Origin: Histomonas meleagridis
Lineage: Eukaryota > Parabasalia > Tritrichomonadida > Dientamoebidae
Reading direction: 5' to 3'
NCBI GenBank assembly: GCA_020186115.1
Contig: WSYJ01000099.1
Coordinates: 620,001 to 684,000 of the forward strand
DNA length: 64,000 bases
Part shown: positions 9,801-18,589 of the stretch, piece by piece
Layout of the letters: each line of letters opens with the position of its first letter
Position numbering within the stretch: the first letter of the stretch is position 1
Made by a program: the position numbers and the translations under genes
Notes under the pieces: model-generated
What the model saw: only the letters and a program-made list of their open reading frames with translations
Databases searched by the model: none
Told to the model about the DNA's origin: nothing

Positions 9801-11283
9801 TTAAAGGCGAACTAAACAAATTTTTTAATTTATTAGATCCGAAAACATTTAATTTTTGTAATTTCTTAAAAGAAGAAATAAAATATTCGAAATATTTTGT
9901 TATCCCTTTTGCTAATGGAATTATCATTGATAACAATTTCTCAGCAACTTTTATATCACAAATATATTCATTATTTTTATCTTGTAAGAAAATCAATGAA
10001 AAAATATCAGTTAAAATTTGCTCAGCATTTAAACAATTTTCTAAGCAAAACTCAAAAACATTTTCATCCAAATTTTCATTACCTTTAATTAATTTTAAAG
10101 TTTTTAATATCATATAATATGAATAAATGAAATTTTTATCAACTTTTAAATCATTTTCAGAAATTATAAAATATTTTAATACGGAATAATAATTAATATT
10201 CGAAATATCAATTAATTTTAATGTGTTTCTTATTAAAAATGGGAAAGAATGAACAAACAAATCAATTTTATCATGTTTTATAAGTTCATAAATATATTTT
10301 AATAGTTTATAATCATTTTTAATATATAAAAAAATTTTATTATTATCATTTTGGTTATTATCAACAATTTGTAAAATGTTATTAAAAAATTCTAAATCGA
10401 AATAAATGTTTTGATACTCAATTAAAAATATATATAATTTTAAATTCGGAAATATATTAATAATTTTATTTAATGAATTTATATCTTTTGTTTTAATTGT
10501 TTTATGTATAATAGAAAATATATTATCAATAAAAAAAGAATTTGTTGTTAAACAATTATTAACTAATAAAATTAAATTATTTTCACGAAGTATTTGAGAA
10601 TCATTTGGAAATTGTTCATTAGAAGTAATAATATTTTGATATGTTTTAGAGATATTTTCATTAAAAATTATGTTTGGAAGTTGCCAAAAACGATAAATAT
10701 TTAGACGATTAACTAAAGGATGTGTTGAAATGTTTGAAATTAATTTGTCGTCAAATTCATTAATAAGTTCAAATGTTGCAAAATCTAAAATTGGAATATA
10801 AGTTTCAGATCCAATTTTATCTAGAAAATAATTGATTTCATGGGATAAACATCTAGTAAGTGCAGGATAACCAGAATTTAATTTCAGTATGGATTTGAGG
10901 AAAAATTTAAATTGTCGATTGGAAAATTTATCTGGATTAACAAAACATGTGTATAACTTGTTGCACCAAGGCCATCCAATTCGTTTGATCATTTGGAAAT
11001 AATATGATCTAAAATTAATCTTTGGAAATGGTATATCATTTTTATAAAAATTTGAAATAATGTATAAAAGATAAATAAGCAGTGGTGAATTTTTATCAGT
11101 ATTGAGGGAATAAAATAATTTTACCACATAATTTTGTAAATCTTCAGACATTAATGAGTAACAAAAAGAAAGATATGAATTTAAAACAACGTGTTTCAGT
11201 AATTCTTTTTCTAGTAATTTTAAGTCGGTGATATTTGTGAATGTAATAAATTTATTTGTTTTTTGTTCCAAAAATTCCCCCAT
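6856..11283 (-). CDS. Very large Asn/Ile-rich alpha-solenoid protein, unidentified
   Basis: A single uninterrupted 1475-residue reading frame with no family I can name. It is strongly enriched in Asn, Ile, Lys, Leu and Phe and predicted to be nearly all helical, with repeated short amphipathic helices. No Walker, kinase, zinc-finger or membrane-anchor motif is visible. The last 250 residues are better balanced and look more conserved, including KPMMFAMLFTRNFVLASKIT and KLLVKFGFLKDALKIAKSKQ, in the style of clathrin-heavy-chain, spatacsin or spastizin-type trafficking solenoids. That comparison is only an impression of style. Codon use is extremely AT-biased. The first ATG is used; a CCATCTG sequence lies just upstream. 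Confidence 0.6.
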   Translation of the reverse strand: MGEFLEQKTNKFITFTNITDLKLLEKELLKHVVLNSYLSFCYSLMSEDLQNYVVKLFYSLNTDKNSPLLIYLLYIISNFYKNDIPFPKINFRSYYFQMIKRIGWPWCNKLYTCFVNPDKFSNRQFKFFLKSILKLNSGYPALTRCLSHEINYFLDKIGSETYIPILDFATFELINEFDDKLISNISTHPLVNRLNIYRFWQLPNIIFNENISKTYQNIITSNEQFPNDSQILRENNLILLVNNCLTTNSFFIDNIFSIIHKTIKTKDINSLNKIINIFPNLKLYIFLIEYQNIYFDLEFFNNILQIVDNNQNDNNKIFLYIKNDYKLLKYIYELIKHDKIDLFVHSFPFLIRNTLKLIDISNINYYSVLKYFIISENDLKVDKNFIYSYYMILKTLKLIKGNENLDENVFEFCLENCLNAEQILTDIFSLIFLQDKNNEYICDIKVAEKLLSMIIPLAKGITKYFEYFISSFKKLQKLNVFGSNKLKNLFSSPLISMYKALDNKDFELAKSFVSFDNKLIEICQTTQCIYMKLNNKKVPKTLKTKLYPIELYLSTNQKVKKEKEFVTNENVKILLKTERNLIIFEDFNEIIKEINQKFDDKNTKSLNIPRKYSLTNKIIKFYDLNVNNFETFLNNNNNIYNWELINNLFGENAIEKILINCDLTYASPELIKLISEKEPLIGKTIEILNNKNKKFNNFKSLKQFNDIIKDLTFDSDNKDEIFNEIINLIIEKCQITIELLFNFLDFADEIYLFNLSKNSIKILIENSMNLSKIPLNFLFELRIHCFDLFDDLFSEYFNKLSLYEMNYLYPEKYELNSSNYIQNNINSKTPNVIIDELISQNYILIAYKYSNEINLISYFYEKITEKIIFMIEDNQNFSHFLEENSFLHLNLINLPEKYQTNLVKQFFDKGKETKKDEIDIQSLIKQIKTTNDINIIQKISFDYFYLNNNEFKTEINNSLMNIINTLKVNSISSENNSIKTLKICKKITSKISFNNNKINWLLLFLQKQNHIRYQINYNLNDILELINICYKFDEIDLIIKVTEMLPEINVSNFISLICYNCFYLQQSDSALKYLEIQKNTNHKIENIDFLINILFHIIPSELLFLSDCFHVEIIPMFYRIICVIQGNTAKIDNSNYKLIPKIIKYFVGDLELIKFYCLYDSFNEVFDLLNEIKIEFNDFIKYIFEPLISAEHLSNFFKYIIRNNLNVSNNFVELFDFLEKNSLIFSLFEIYSIFGKNEDAILICSSMYSSLLSWKQKLFYYNQLKLLIDQEINERNKGKIPEKISDNSLSKLKTQTNLMTAFCEQCDRCDLNFDSKLDLFQSENSIKPMMFAMLFTRNFVLASKITELKPSYLGPVIEQIVETLYCSGKNAIPKYLIDLKKGNLSEYNYETISTLILINFEKKLKKRNELPKYILKYINGNDLQIKLLVKFGFLKDALKIAKSKQNIFMIKSAALNENNIQLAKECDKVITKYKN

Positions 11284-11491
11284 ATATTCAGATGGAAAAA
11301 ACTGTAAAGTTCAAAAAGTCGAATTTCTATAGCAAACGATGATCCATAAACGTAAACGATAGAAGTTAATTTCTTTTTTTCATTCAGACCAAAACAAATC
11401 TCATGAAATCCAGAAAACAAAGCAATGCACTAGCGATTCTTTTACTTATGTTACTATGTTATAGAATAAAAAAATGAAAAAATGAAATTAT

Positions 11492-12430
11492 TTAAATAAT
11501 CTCTTCAACTCTAATCATTAGCCTATAGTTATTATATGAAGACGCCTTATCATTGGCTTCAGGCCTACATTCATCGCAATTCCTGAAAAATGGGCACAAT
11601 ACTAATCTCAATTTTGCAGGGCCCTCACAACCACAGACACAACACCCACCATCGCCTCCTTTGGCGCCGCATGGGCTTTCAACAATTTCGTATTCATATG
11701 GATTCTTTGCAATGTATATGTAATCTGGGACTTCTGGTTCGAATTCCCTTTTCGTTCCGGTGTAAAAATACTCCCATTCATCCTCAGTCATGAGTCTGTA
11801 CGGTGGTTTGAGATTTGCTTTTAGTGTATTCGGTGAATAAAAAGTATAAAAATAAATTATTCCATCAATGCAACGATATAAAATATTGCCTTTCTGACTG
11901 AAAACTTGAGTTTCAAGCCCATCGTATTGAGGGAAATTAGGGTTTGGCTTGTAAAAATCAAATGGATCAAAACCTTCCTTTTGACTGATGATTTCATTGG
12001 TTTGACGATCGACTTTGGCAACTTCAATAGAGGTAGGATGGATAATAGGCTCGACAAGCATGGGACCTATGTCAACAGTTCGAATTGGCGACATATGTCC
12101 ATTAAATTCTTCGATGAATTTCTGTGCTGAAAATTCAGGTTTTTCACCTTCATATCCTGTTTCATCCATCTCTTTGCGTATCATTTCTATAAACTCTTTT
12201 TCTTGATTTAATAAATCATCTGGAACTTTGTCTTCTGATGACCAACCAAGTGTAACTCCTTTGCAACCTGGGACAAAAATAAATACCTTTTCATTGTAAA
12301 TTACTTGAATATGATCATTTGTATATTCAACTTTGTAATCTTTTGGAAGAATACTAGCCAAAAGTTGTACCTTCTCTTCGTTATTCATTTCATTAAAAGA
12401 TGGGAGATATAGCTTCTCTATCGAACTCAT
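11492..12430 (-). CDS. Cys-rich hypothetical protein with an FGE-like tail
   Basis: The protein has 312 residues. The N-terminal half is acidic and has no recognised domain. From about residue 205 the sequence PPYRLMTEDEWEYFYTGTKR resembles the RLPTEAEWEYAARG signature of formylglycine-generating-enzyme/EgtB folds, and the end NNYRLMIRVEEII is reminiscent of their N-x-GFRVV terminus. Between them is a Cys cluster (CGAKGGDGGCCVCGCEGPAK, then CPFFRNCDEC) that could bind metal or form disulfides; FGE proper does not have this. No signal peptide is evident. The start is well supported by TCACTTCTTA, a near-exact trichomonad initiator, 12 bases upstream. Enzymatic function is not claimed. Confidence 0.6.
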   Translation of the reverse strand: MSSIEKLYLPSFNEMNNEEKVQLLASILPKDYKVEYTNDHIQVIYNEKVFIFVPGCKGVTLGWSSEDKVPDDLLNQEKEFIEMIRKEMDETGYEGEKPEFSAQKFIEEFNGHMSPIRTVDIGPMLVEPIIHPTSIEVAKVDRQTNEIISQKEGFDPFDFYKPNPNFPQYDGLETQVFSQKGNILYRCIDGIIYFYTFYSPNTLKANLKPPYRLMTEDEWEYFYTGTKREFEPEVPDYIYIAKNPYEYEIVESPCGAKGGDGGCCVCGCEGPAKLRLVLCPFFRNCDECRPEANDKASSYNNYRLMIRVEEII

Positions 12431-12444
12431 CAGTTAAGAAGTGA
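12431..12444 (-). promoter_or_regulatory. Initiator-like element
   Basis: On the minus strand TCACTTCTTAACTG abuts the ATG at 12430. It matches the T. vaginalis initiator consensus TCAYTWYTCATTA well over the first eight positions. Confidence 0.55.
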
Positions 12445-12496
12445 ACTAACAAAAGGCATTTAAAAAAGGGAAACGTAAAAAATAAATGATTGAAAA

Positions 12497-12578
12497 GGTA
12501 ACAGGAAAAAGTATTGAATTTTTTGCATCTGCTTTTATGGTAAGGCTTTAAATAATTATATCACCTTTTCTTTTCGAG
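12497..12578 (+). repeat. Left terminal inverted repeat (82 bp)
   Basis: Begins GGTAACAGGAAAAAG and ends TTTTCGAG. It is the reverse complement of 13272-13353 except for four substitutions. Confidence 0.85.
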
Positions 12579-13271
12579 AAAGTGAATATATCAACTCGAA
12601 ATTCATAAATTCAAAGAAGCAATGGAATCGATATTCAACAAACCTGAGTACAAGAAAAAATATAATTTATTCAACTATAATTATAATTTGTTTTCATTGA
12701 TATTTTATTTTAATGAAATTATTTAAAGATTATCCAATTATTATGACCTTGAAAATGTAACAGAAAGATATTTTAAAATTCTTTAATAACTCATTAGTCA
12801 TATAAAAAAGATAAATTATACATATAAATAGTTTAGAAATTAAACATATCTAATATATAACATTACTATATATGAAATATTCCAAAACTCCCGAAAAAAA
12901 AATACATACAAAAAATGAACACTTTTATAAAAGCTATTAAATAAATTATCCCTGTATTAATAAAATTTTATATTTAGAAATTGTTTGTTTTTAAAACTAT
13001 TCCCATTATAACATATGAGATATCTTTTTCAAAAACATAATAATATGAGAAATATTTATTGTTTCAAACAATGATAACAAGGCATCTTCAACTCATGTTT
13101 TCTTTATAATTAAAAATTCTTTTATATCAATTTTAATTCAAATTTTCGGAAAATGGTGAAGTTCCATGAGAAATTTCAACAAAATTTTGGTTTGTCGATA
13201 TTTCAAACCATGGAAGTTTTGCACCATTCAACCTAAAAAAAGAACCTATTCCACTGAGCCAAAAAATCTTG

Positions 13272-13353
13272 CTCGAAAATAAAAGGTGATATAATTCTTT
13301 GAAGCCTTACCATAAAAGCAGTTGCAAAAAATTCAATACTTTTTCCTGTTACC
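13272..13353 (-). repeat. Right terminal inverted repeat (82 bp)
   Basis: Partner of 12497-12578; it ends TTTTTCCTGTTACC on the plus strand and is followed by the 9-bp target duplicate GATTGAAAA. Confidence 0.85.
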
Positions 13354-13362
13354 GATTGAAAA

Positions 13363-14527
13363 TGCACAAAAGATCGTTAATTTGTGCAAAAAACACCTTC
13401 TACTGAGCATACTTTGGAAGTTGATTTTGATTATTTTTTCATAAAAAAAACATTAATACTTAACAATGTGAATTTGTATTTATAAATATATCTTAATAAA
13501 TTTTTATTAGGAAAAAATTGCAAACTCTAATGAATTTAAGTCTTGTAATTATTATTTATTAAAAAATCTATAACATCTATAATATATTTTTTTTATTTAC
13601 AGATACCATCAAGTGTTTTATTTTGATTTAATCTCAAGAATTCTATTTAACCACATTTGATTAGACATTAATATGATCATTATGATAGCATCTGTTAAAA
13701 TCAAAATGGATAGAACAAAGGAGGGATTAACCCAATCGAATTTATTAATATCCTTATATGCAACAAAGCAGTGTATACAAGTTGCAGAAATGTGTATCAG
13801 TGAGAATTAGTAGACCAAGAAAGATAAAAATTCACGCTACAAAATCAACAGTTCGCTTCATTGCTTTTTAATAAAACACGAACGTTATTTTGAAATAACT
13901 CAGCACAAATATATAATATATATAATGGACTCAATATCATTCAAATCTTGAATCCATTTTTCAATGCCTAATAAGACAAAAAATCAGAACAACACCAAAC
14001 ATTCGTTCAAAATTGAATTTGAGTTATGAAATTTGTTCCAACGTTGAAGAATGCCATTTCATGTGGCATCATTTACTTGTTTTCGACTTCATTCCATAAA
14101 TAGAGTATAAACAATAAGGCACAAATTACAAGAACTAAAGAAGACATGAAAAAAAGAGGATCAATATTAACGACAGAAAAAAAAATCAATATTATCAAAA
14201 TTGTATCAAATTAAATTCAAAAATATATGTAATGTCATATACATGGGTGGAGAGGAAGGGAGTTAAGGGACAATTGGGAAAAATAAGAAACAACAACAAC
14301 AAAATGTTGACCCATTAATGTGTGGGGAAATAAAAACTATATTCATTGGAATCACTAAATCATTCCATATTTAATTAAAATTTTTTTTACCAAATGATAT
14401 AACCACAACACAAACTTTGATCTATCTTAGAATCGCATGTAATAAATTTTTTGTTAAAAGGAATTTTGATTTAATATGAAGTTAAAGTTTGAGAAAACAA
14501 TTGACTAACAATTCTATAAAACATTTA
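13363..14527. other. Intergenic region without convincing genes
   Basis: AT-rich sequence between the transposon and the RRM gene. A 45-codon plus-strand frame near 13672 and a purine-rich patch around 14245-14285 are present, but nothing shows homology or promoter context. No RNA gene is recognised. Confidence 0.4.
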
Positions 14528-15307
14528 TTAATTATGATTTGGAGGAGGTGGCGAAGGAATGTTGTCATTTCCGATATCTGAGTCAGATTCAAATGATATA
14601 TTTTGATTATTCGTAGATTCCGTGTTTTCTTGAGTAACTTGCTCACTTTGGCTAACGTTTGGCGGATTGTCGGATTGATATGATGATGAATCTGAAAATG
14701 AATTACTTTCATAATCTGTCGTTTCATCGGAATTTTGAATGAAATATGACTCGGGAACTTTGTTTCTCGAGACAACAAATGTGTTGCCATCATCTGTTTT
14801 CTGATAAAAAAGAACATTTGGATCCTTTTCAATAATTTCTTGAAGCCCTAAGTTTTTCTTCCTTTCATCAGAAAGAAAGTAACTTGATCTTCGAGTAGGT
14901 TCGTTTTGATTTGAAATCAGGTAAACATTTTCATTATCTTTGATAAAATAATCATTTCTTCGTTGACTTACTTTTTCAATTTCATTTGAAACAATTTCTT
15001 TCCCTTCTTTAATGTAGTTTACAATGGCTTTTGCCCATGTAACCTTTATGAATCTGCCATGAATTCTTTTTTCATTAAAACAATTAATTGCTGAAATCGC
15101 ACTGATTTTATTTTTAAAGTCAATAAATGCCATTCCTGTGTTATTGCCAGTTGGATTCTTTACGATCTTGATCGATAGTATTTCCCCGCATTGTGAAAAA
15201 AAAGAAAATAAAGAATCTTTGTTTTCATTGAAGCTTAAATTAGAAACCATTAATGGGTATCGGTCAAGATCATCTGGAATTGTTTCGTTCAAGATTGTAT
15301 TTGTCAT
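14528..15307 (-). CDS. RRM-domain RNA-binding protein
   Basis: A 259-residue protein with one RNA-recognition motif at about residues 18-92. RNP2 reads LMVSNLSF and RNP1 reads GMAFIDFK, with the expected loop CGEILSIKIVKNPTG between them; the aromatic of RNP1 position 3 is Phe and position 5 is Phe. After the domain comes a charged linker (NYIKEGKEIVSNEIEKVSQR) and an Asp/Glu/Ser/Asn-rich tail that finishes with a short polyproline (PPPPNHN). This layout fits an mRNA-binding or splicing-type factor, but no orthologue is recognised. It sits upstream of, and divergent from, cyclophilin. Confidence 0.8.
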   Translation of the reverse strand: MTNTILNETIPDDLDRYPLMVSNLSFNENKDSLFSFFSQCGEILSIKIVKNPTGNNTGMAFIDFKNKISAISAINCFNEKRIHGRFIKVTWAKAIVNYIKEGKEIVSNEIEKVSQRRNDYFIKDNENVYLISNQNEPTRRSSYFLSDERKKNLGLQEIIEKDPNVLFYQKTDDGNTFVVSRNKVPESYFIQNSDETTDYESNSFSDSSSYQSDNPPNVSQSEQVTQENTESTNNQNISFESDSDIGNDNIPSPPPPNHN

Positions 15308-15797
15308 AAAAAATTGGCAAAAAGCACCTTATAAAAAAGGTTCGAAAAATTTCATTCTAAACATAACTAATATAAAAAATAATTACAAAGCCAATGATAA
15401 ACTTGAAGGCATCTTTAAAATCAAACAAATGATTTTTTTATTTTAATTATATTTCCTTATTAATTCGTCTAAACTTTACACAATTTTGAAACCTTAATAT
15501 CAGAAACACCTTTTATCGAACATTATTTTTTATTGGCCATAATCGCCATGCCTAGAAATAATGTTCTATTAATGTTCATCAGATCAGATTAAATAACATA
15601 CACAAAAAACATTTTTATTCTAAAAATTATTTTTATACAAAATGTACATTGAATAAAAAAAAACACTTCTAATTTTTTCTTTTTTCTTGGAATTTGTCCG
15701 GACATCCATCCGTTTTTCAGCCGTTATTTTCCGTTAAATTTTTATTTCCGTTTTTTCAGAATTTTCTGAAAAACCCCAAATTGGTCACCTCACTTTG
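15308..15797. promoter_or_regulatory. Divergent promoter region with four CCGTT boxes
   Basis: No gene is seen in these 490 bp between the RRM gene and cyclophilin. Close to cyclophilin there are four direct CCGTT boxes at 15710, 15721, 15731 and 15748, two of them CCGTTA (TAACGG on the other strand, a Myb-type core). They are followed by a near-perfect 20-bp palindrome at 15753-15772 (TTTTCAGAAT/TTTCTGAAAA). TCACTTTG at 15790-15797 is the initiator, so the 5' leader would be about 6 bases. Myb control is inferred from the box sequence only. Confidence 0.5.
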
Positions 15798-16307
15798 ATG
15801 TCAAACCCACGTGTTTACTTCGATGTTTCAATTGGCGGACAACCAGCCGGCCGTATTGTTTTCGAGCTTTTTGCTGACGTTGTTCCAAGGACAGCCGAAA
15901 ACTTCCGTTGCCTTTGCACTGGCGAAAAGAGCACACCAGCAAAGAAACTTTCTTATAAGGGCTGCGTCTTCCACAGAATCATCCCCAATTTCATGATCCA
16001 AGGTGGTGATTTCACAAGAGGAAATGGAACAGGTGGTGAATCAATCTATGGATCCAAATTCGCTGATGAAAACTTCAAGCTCAAGCACACAGGCCCAGGA
16101 ATTCTTTCCATGGCTAACGCTGGACCAAACACCAATGGTTCTCAATTCTTCATCACAACAGTTAAGACTGATTGGCTTGATGGAAAGCATGTTGTCTTCG
16201 GTAAGGTCGTTGAAGGCATGAACGTTGTTAAAGAACTCGAAAGGCAAGGATCTCAATCTGGCAAGACAAACAAACAATGCATCATTTCTGATTGTGGTCA
16301 ACTTTAA
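15798..16307 (+). CDS. CYP: Cyclophilin A-type peptidyl-prolyl isomerase
   Basis: Cytosolic/nuclear PPIase that catalyses cis-trans isomerisation of Xaa-Pro bonds. The 169-residue protein is a complete single cyclophilin domain. The active-site core [20 protein letters not shown] contains the catalytic Arg, Phe, Met and Gln; [13 protein letters not shown] and [12 protein letters not shown] supply the other pocket residues, including the Trp that contacts cyclosporin. There is no signal peptide or ER-retention tail, so it is the CypA class. The start is set by TCACTTTG directly upstream. Codon use is richer in C-ending codons than its neighbours, as expected of a highly expressed gene. Confidence 0.96.
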   Translation: MSNPRVYFDVSIGGQPAGRIVFELFADVVPRTAENFRCLCTGEKSTPAKKLSYKGCVFHRIIPNFMIQGGDFTRGNGTGGESIYGSKFADENFKLKHTGPGILSMANAGPNTNGSQFFITTVKTDWLDGKHVVFGKVVEGMNVVKELERQGSQSGKTNKQCIISDCGQL

Positions 16308-16746
16308 GTAAATCACCAGCAGACCTTCAAATCTTTTTCGATAGAAGCTGTTATTTTCAGAATAAATGTTGATTCCAGCATAAGTAAACGACAAAAGCTA
16401 TTTTATGTACAACCTTAAATGTGTAATTGGTTCATGAGATATTTCAATTGACAAATTAATATTTTGCCTTTTGAAGAATATTAAAATTTATTGTTCTTTA
16501 AATTGTTTCTCTCAGAGAAATGTTTAGTTTTTGCATTCATAAAAGAAAAAATAAATTTTTAATTTCTTATCAAAAATTAACATAAAACTTTCTAGGTAAA
16601 AAATTCAACTTTGTTTAAACGAGTTTCAAACAATTCTGCTTAATATGAAAGTATTTCTTTAGAGAACGCGTTATGAATAGTTTTCGGTGATCATTCCGAT
16701 AGAAACCGTCAGACTTGGGAATTGAATGAAAATCGGAGGTTAGACT
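16308..16746. other. Intergenic spacer, nothing recognised
   Basis: AT-rich spacer between cyclophilin and VPS60. The last 70 bases are less AT-rich and end in the initiator-like TTCATAA before the next ATG. No gene or repeat is seen. Confidence 0.5.
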
Positions 16747-16752
16747 TCATAA

Positions 16753-17358
16753 ATGAGACGTCTTTTCGGAAGAAAGAAGGAAGTTCCACAAGGACCATCA
16801 CTCCAAGAAACATCGGAACAGTTGGGCGCAAAAAGCTCACATATGGACAAAGAGATTAATGAAATTAATGTAAAATTGGCAAAGATCACAAGAGATATGA
16901 AAAACCCTGCAAATAAAGGACGCCAAGCTGCGCTCAAAAGACAGGCAATGATGCTCCTTAAACGTAGGAAGATGCTCGAAGCACATCAAAACACATTAGA
17001 AGGACAAAGATTCAATCTTGACCAAATATCTTTCACTCAAGACCAAATCCAAACAACAATTCAAACAGCTAATACAATGAAATCGACTGCACAAACAATG
17101 AAGAAGCAAATGAAACAAATTTCTATCGAAGGTGTCGAAGATACAATGTTTGATATGGAAGATATGCTTGAAGACGCAAATGAAATTAGTGGATTGCTTG
17201 CTGGTGGTATCGGTGAACAATATGATGAAGGAGATCTTGAAGCTGAACTTGATGGACTAATGGAAGGTGACGACTTCTCTCTTGAAGGACTTGAAGGAGA
17301 TACAGAAGCAACAACTTCAGCTGAAGCAGAAACTGAGCCACCAACAATTACATTCTAA
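16753..17358 (+). CDS. VPS60: ESCRT-III subunit VPS60/CHMP5
   Basis: Snf7-family ESCRT-III protein that helps drive membrane scission and recruits the VTA1/VPS4 disassembly machinery. The N-terminus MRRLFGRKK matches CHMP5 MNRLFGKAK. Helices 1-2 are basic (ALKRQAMMLLKRRKMLEAHQ). The segment QRFNLDQISFTQDQIQTTIQ corresponds to [20 protein letters not shown] of the human protein. The acidic part EDTMFDMEDMLEDANEISGL and EGDLEAELDGL is the CHMP5-specific block that distinguishes it from VPS20, VPS32 and VPS2. The length of 201 residues is normal. The initiator-like TCATAA lies immediately before the ATG. Confidence 0.9.
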   Translation: MRRLFGRKKEVPQGPSLQETSEQLGAKSSHMDKEINEINVKLAKITRDMKNPANKGRQAALKRQAMMLLKRRKMLEAHQNTLEGQRFNLDQISFTQDQIQTTIQTANTMKSTAQTMKKQMKQISIEGVEDTMFDMEDMLEDANEISGLLAGGIGEQYDEGDLEAELDGLMEGDDFSLEGLEGDTEATTSAEAETEPPTITF

Positions 17359-17670
17359 ACCTACCATTGATAATAAATATCATTTAATCACTCGAAAATT
17401 AGCTTCACCAAAAGCTTTTAGTTAATGGTCATTTGTTTTCGAACTGCCAATTGTGGTAAAAATATGATACATTTTAGTAATGATACTTTTTGACTGTTTA
17501 AAAAATATTAATTCGAATGCCTTTAAGAGTAATTCTTTTTATATGGTATTGTGTCACTAACTGTTCAAGTTTTTGAGATGAAATTTAAAAAAATATATTT
17601 TCGATATATTCAGATTAAAAATTCTTTAACAGGCAATAAGTGCGAATGTTATTTTATAACATTAATTAAT
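17359..17670. other. Intergenic spacer, nothing recognised
   Basis: AT-rich spacer between VPS60 and the coiled-coil gene; it contains no reading frame or structured element I can support. Confidence 0.5.
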
Positions 17671-17688
17671 TCATTGGCTTATAATAGA

Positions 17689-18358
17689 ATGAAACCAAAA
17701 CATTTGAGGAAAGTAAAAATGTACGTTTAAAATATATTGACTATCTTTGTTCAAATAATCTCAAACGAAAAGTACAAAACAAGCGCACAAAGAAACATTA
17801 AGTCGACTTAAAAGAGAAAACCAAGAGCAGTTGGATACAATCAATAATTTATGGGAGACACTGAATCTGCCAAAATCACCTGAATCATTTTTGTTCTCTA
17901 AAAATCACAATAGTTTGAATACAATACAGAGTCTCAAAGAAAAATTAACTGAAAAGCAAACAAAACTTGAAGTTCTTCGGGAAAAAACAAAAAAATATTT
18001 AAAAAGAGCCCAAAAACTCGAGGATCTTATTATACAAAATGAAGCTGAAAAAACAAAAATATTGGAAGATTTTCAAGAGAACGCCAACAAAGCTGATTCA
18101 AGTATATCAAATTTAGATGTGATACATACAACAAGAATTTTTCATAATGAATCATATTATGAAGATAACAATTCTATAATAAAGCATAACGAAGAAACGA
18201 TATCTGAATTAAAGCGAAAAATCGATGATGCGAATAAACTAATTCAAAGGCTTCGAAATGATCAGATCATATTGAAAAAAGCTCTATCTGAAGTGAGTTC
18301 AACAGTAAATTCTAATTCTTTAATTAGTTCGAAAAAGGGTTCTCGTCTGGTTTCTTGA
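17689..18358 (+). CDS. Coiled-coil protein, probably two exons
   Basis: I read this as a 205-residue coiled-coil protein: exon 1 is 17689-17720 (MKPKHLRKVK plus a split codon) and exon 2 is 17773-18358. The argument for a split gene is that exon 2 stays open upstream of its first plausible start and reads as continuous coiled coil (HKETLSRLKRENQEQL), while the only good ATG, 16 bases after a TCATTGG initiator, lies upstream in a frame that joins exactly across a GTACGT-AG intron. The body is Lys/Glu/Leu heptads (SLKEKLTEKQTKLEVLREKT and ISELKRKIDDANKLIQRL). No family is recognised. If unspliced, a TTG start at 17831 would be required, which is unlikely in a eukaryote. Confidence 0.6.
17721..17772 (+). 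other. Candidate 52-nt spliceosomal intron
   Basis: It begins GTACGT, one of the trichomonad 5' splice-site forms (GTAYGT), and ends TCAAACGAAAAG, which keeps 7 of 12 positions of the T. vaginalis fused branch-point/3' splice element ACTAACACACAG. Removing it joins two frames in phase and removes the in-frame TAA at 17728. Splicing is predicted, not observed. Confidence 0.5.
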
Positions 18359-18589
18359 GGTTTTTCGAGAAAAACGTCATTGTGAAGTCTGTTTTTTCAA
18401 AATAAAAAACAAAAAATGTTGCTGTAAAATAAAGCATTTTTTGATTCAAAAAGTTTTCTAAACCCCTCTCAAAACAACCAGAAAAAACAACCAATTCCTC
18501 TCAATTTTTGGGGCGCCTGAGATGATAAACATTGAAAGTTCGGAGGTTTTTCTTTTCAAAATGAGGCCAAACACATAACCAGAATTCGA

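Larger units (their letters stand above)
12488..13362. mobile_element. Mutator-like non-autonomous DNA transposon (MITE)
   Basis: The element proper spans 12497-13353 (857 bp). Its ends are 82-bp inverted repeats, 12497-12578 and 13272-13353, which I align with only 4 mismatches; the termini read GGTAACAGGAAAAAGTATTG. Directly outside both ends is the same 9-mer GATTGAAAA (12488-12496 and 13354-13362), a target-site duplication. Long terminal inverted repeats plus a 9-bp duplication are the signature of Mutator-like elements, which are known in Trichomonas. There is no transposase frame inside, so it must have been moved in trans. An internal imperfect inverted repeat is centred near 13190. 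Confidence 0.8.

Noticed and set aside
13672-13809. 45-codon frame between the MITE and the RRM gene
   Set aside because: No initiator at a suitable distance, no family resemblance, length within chance expectation.
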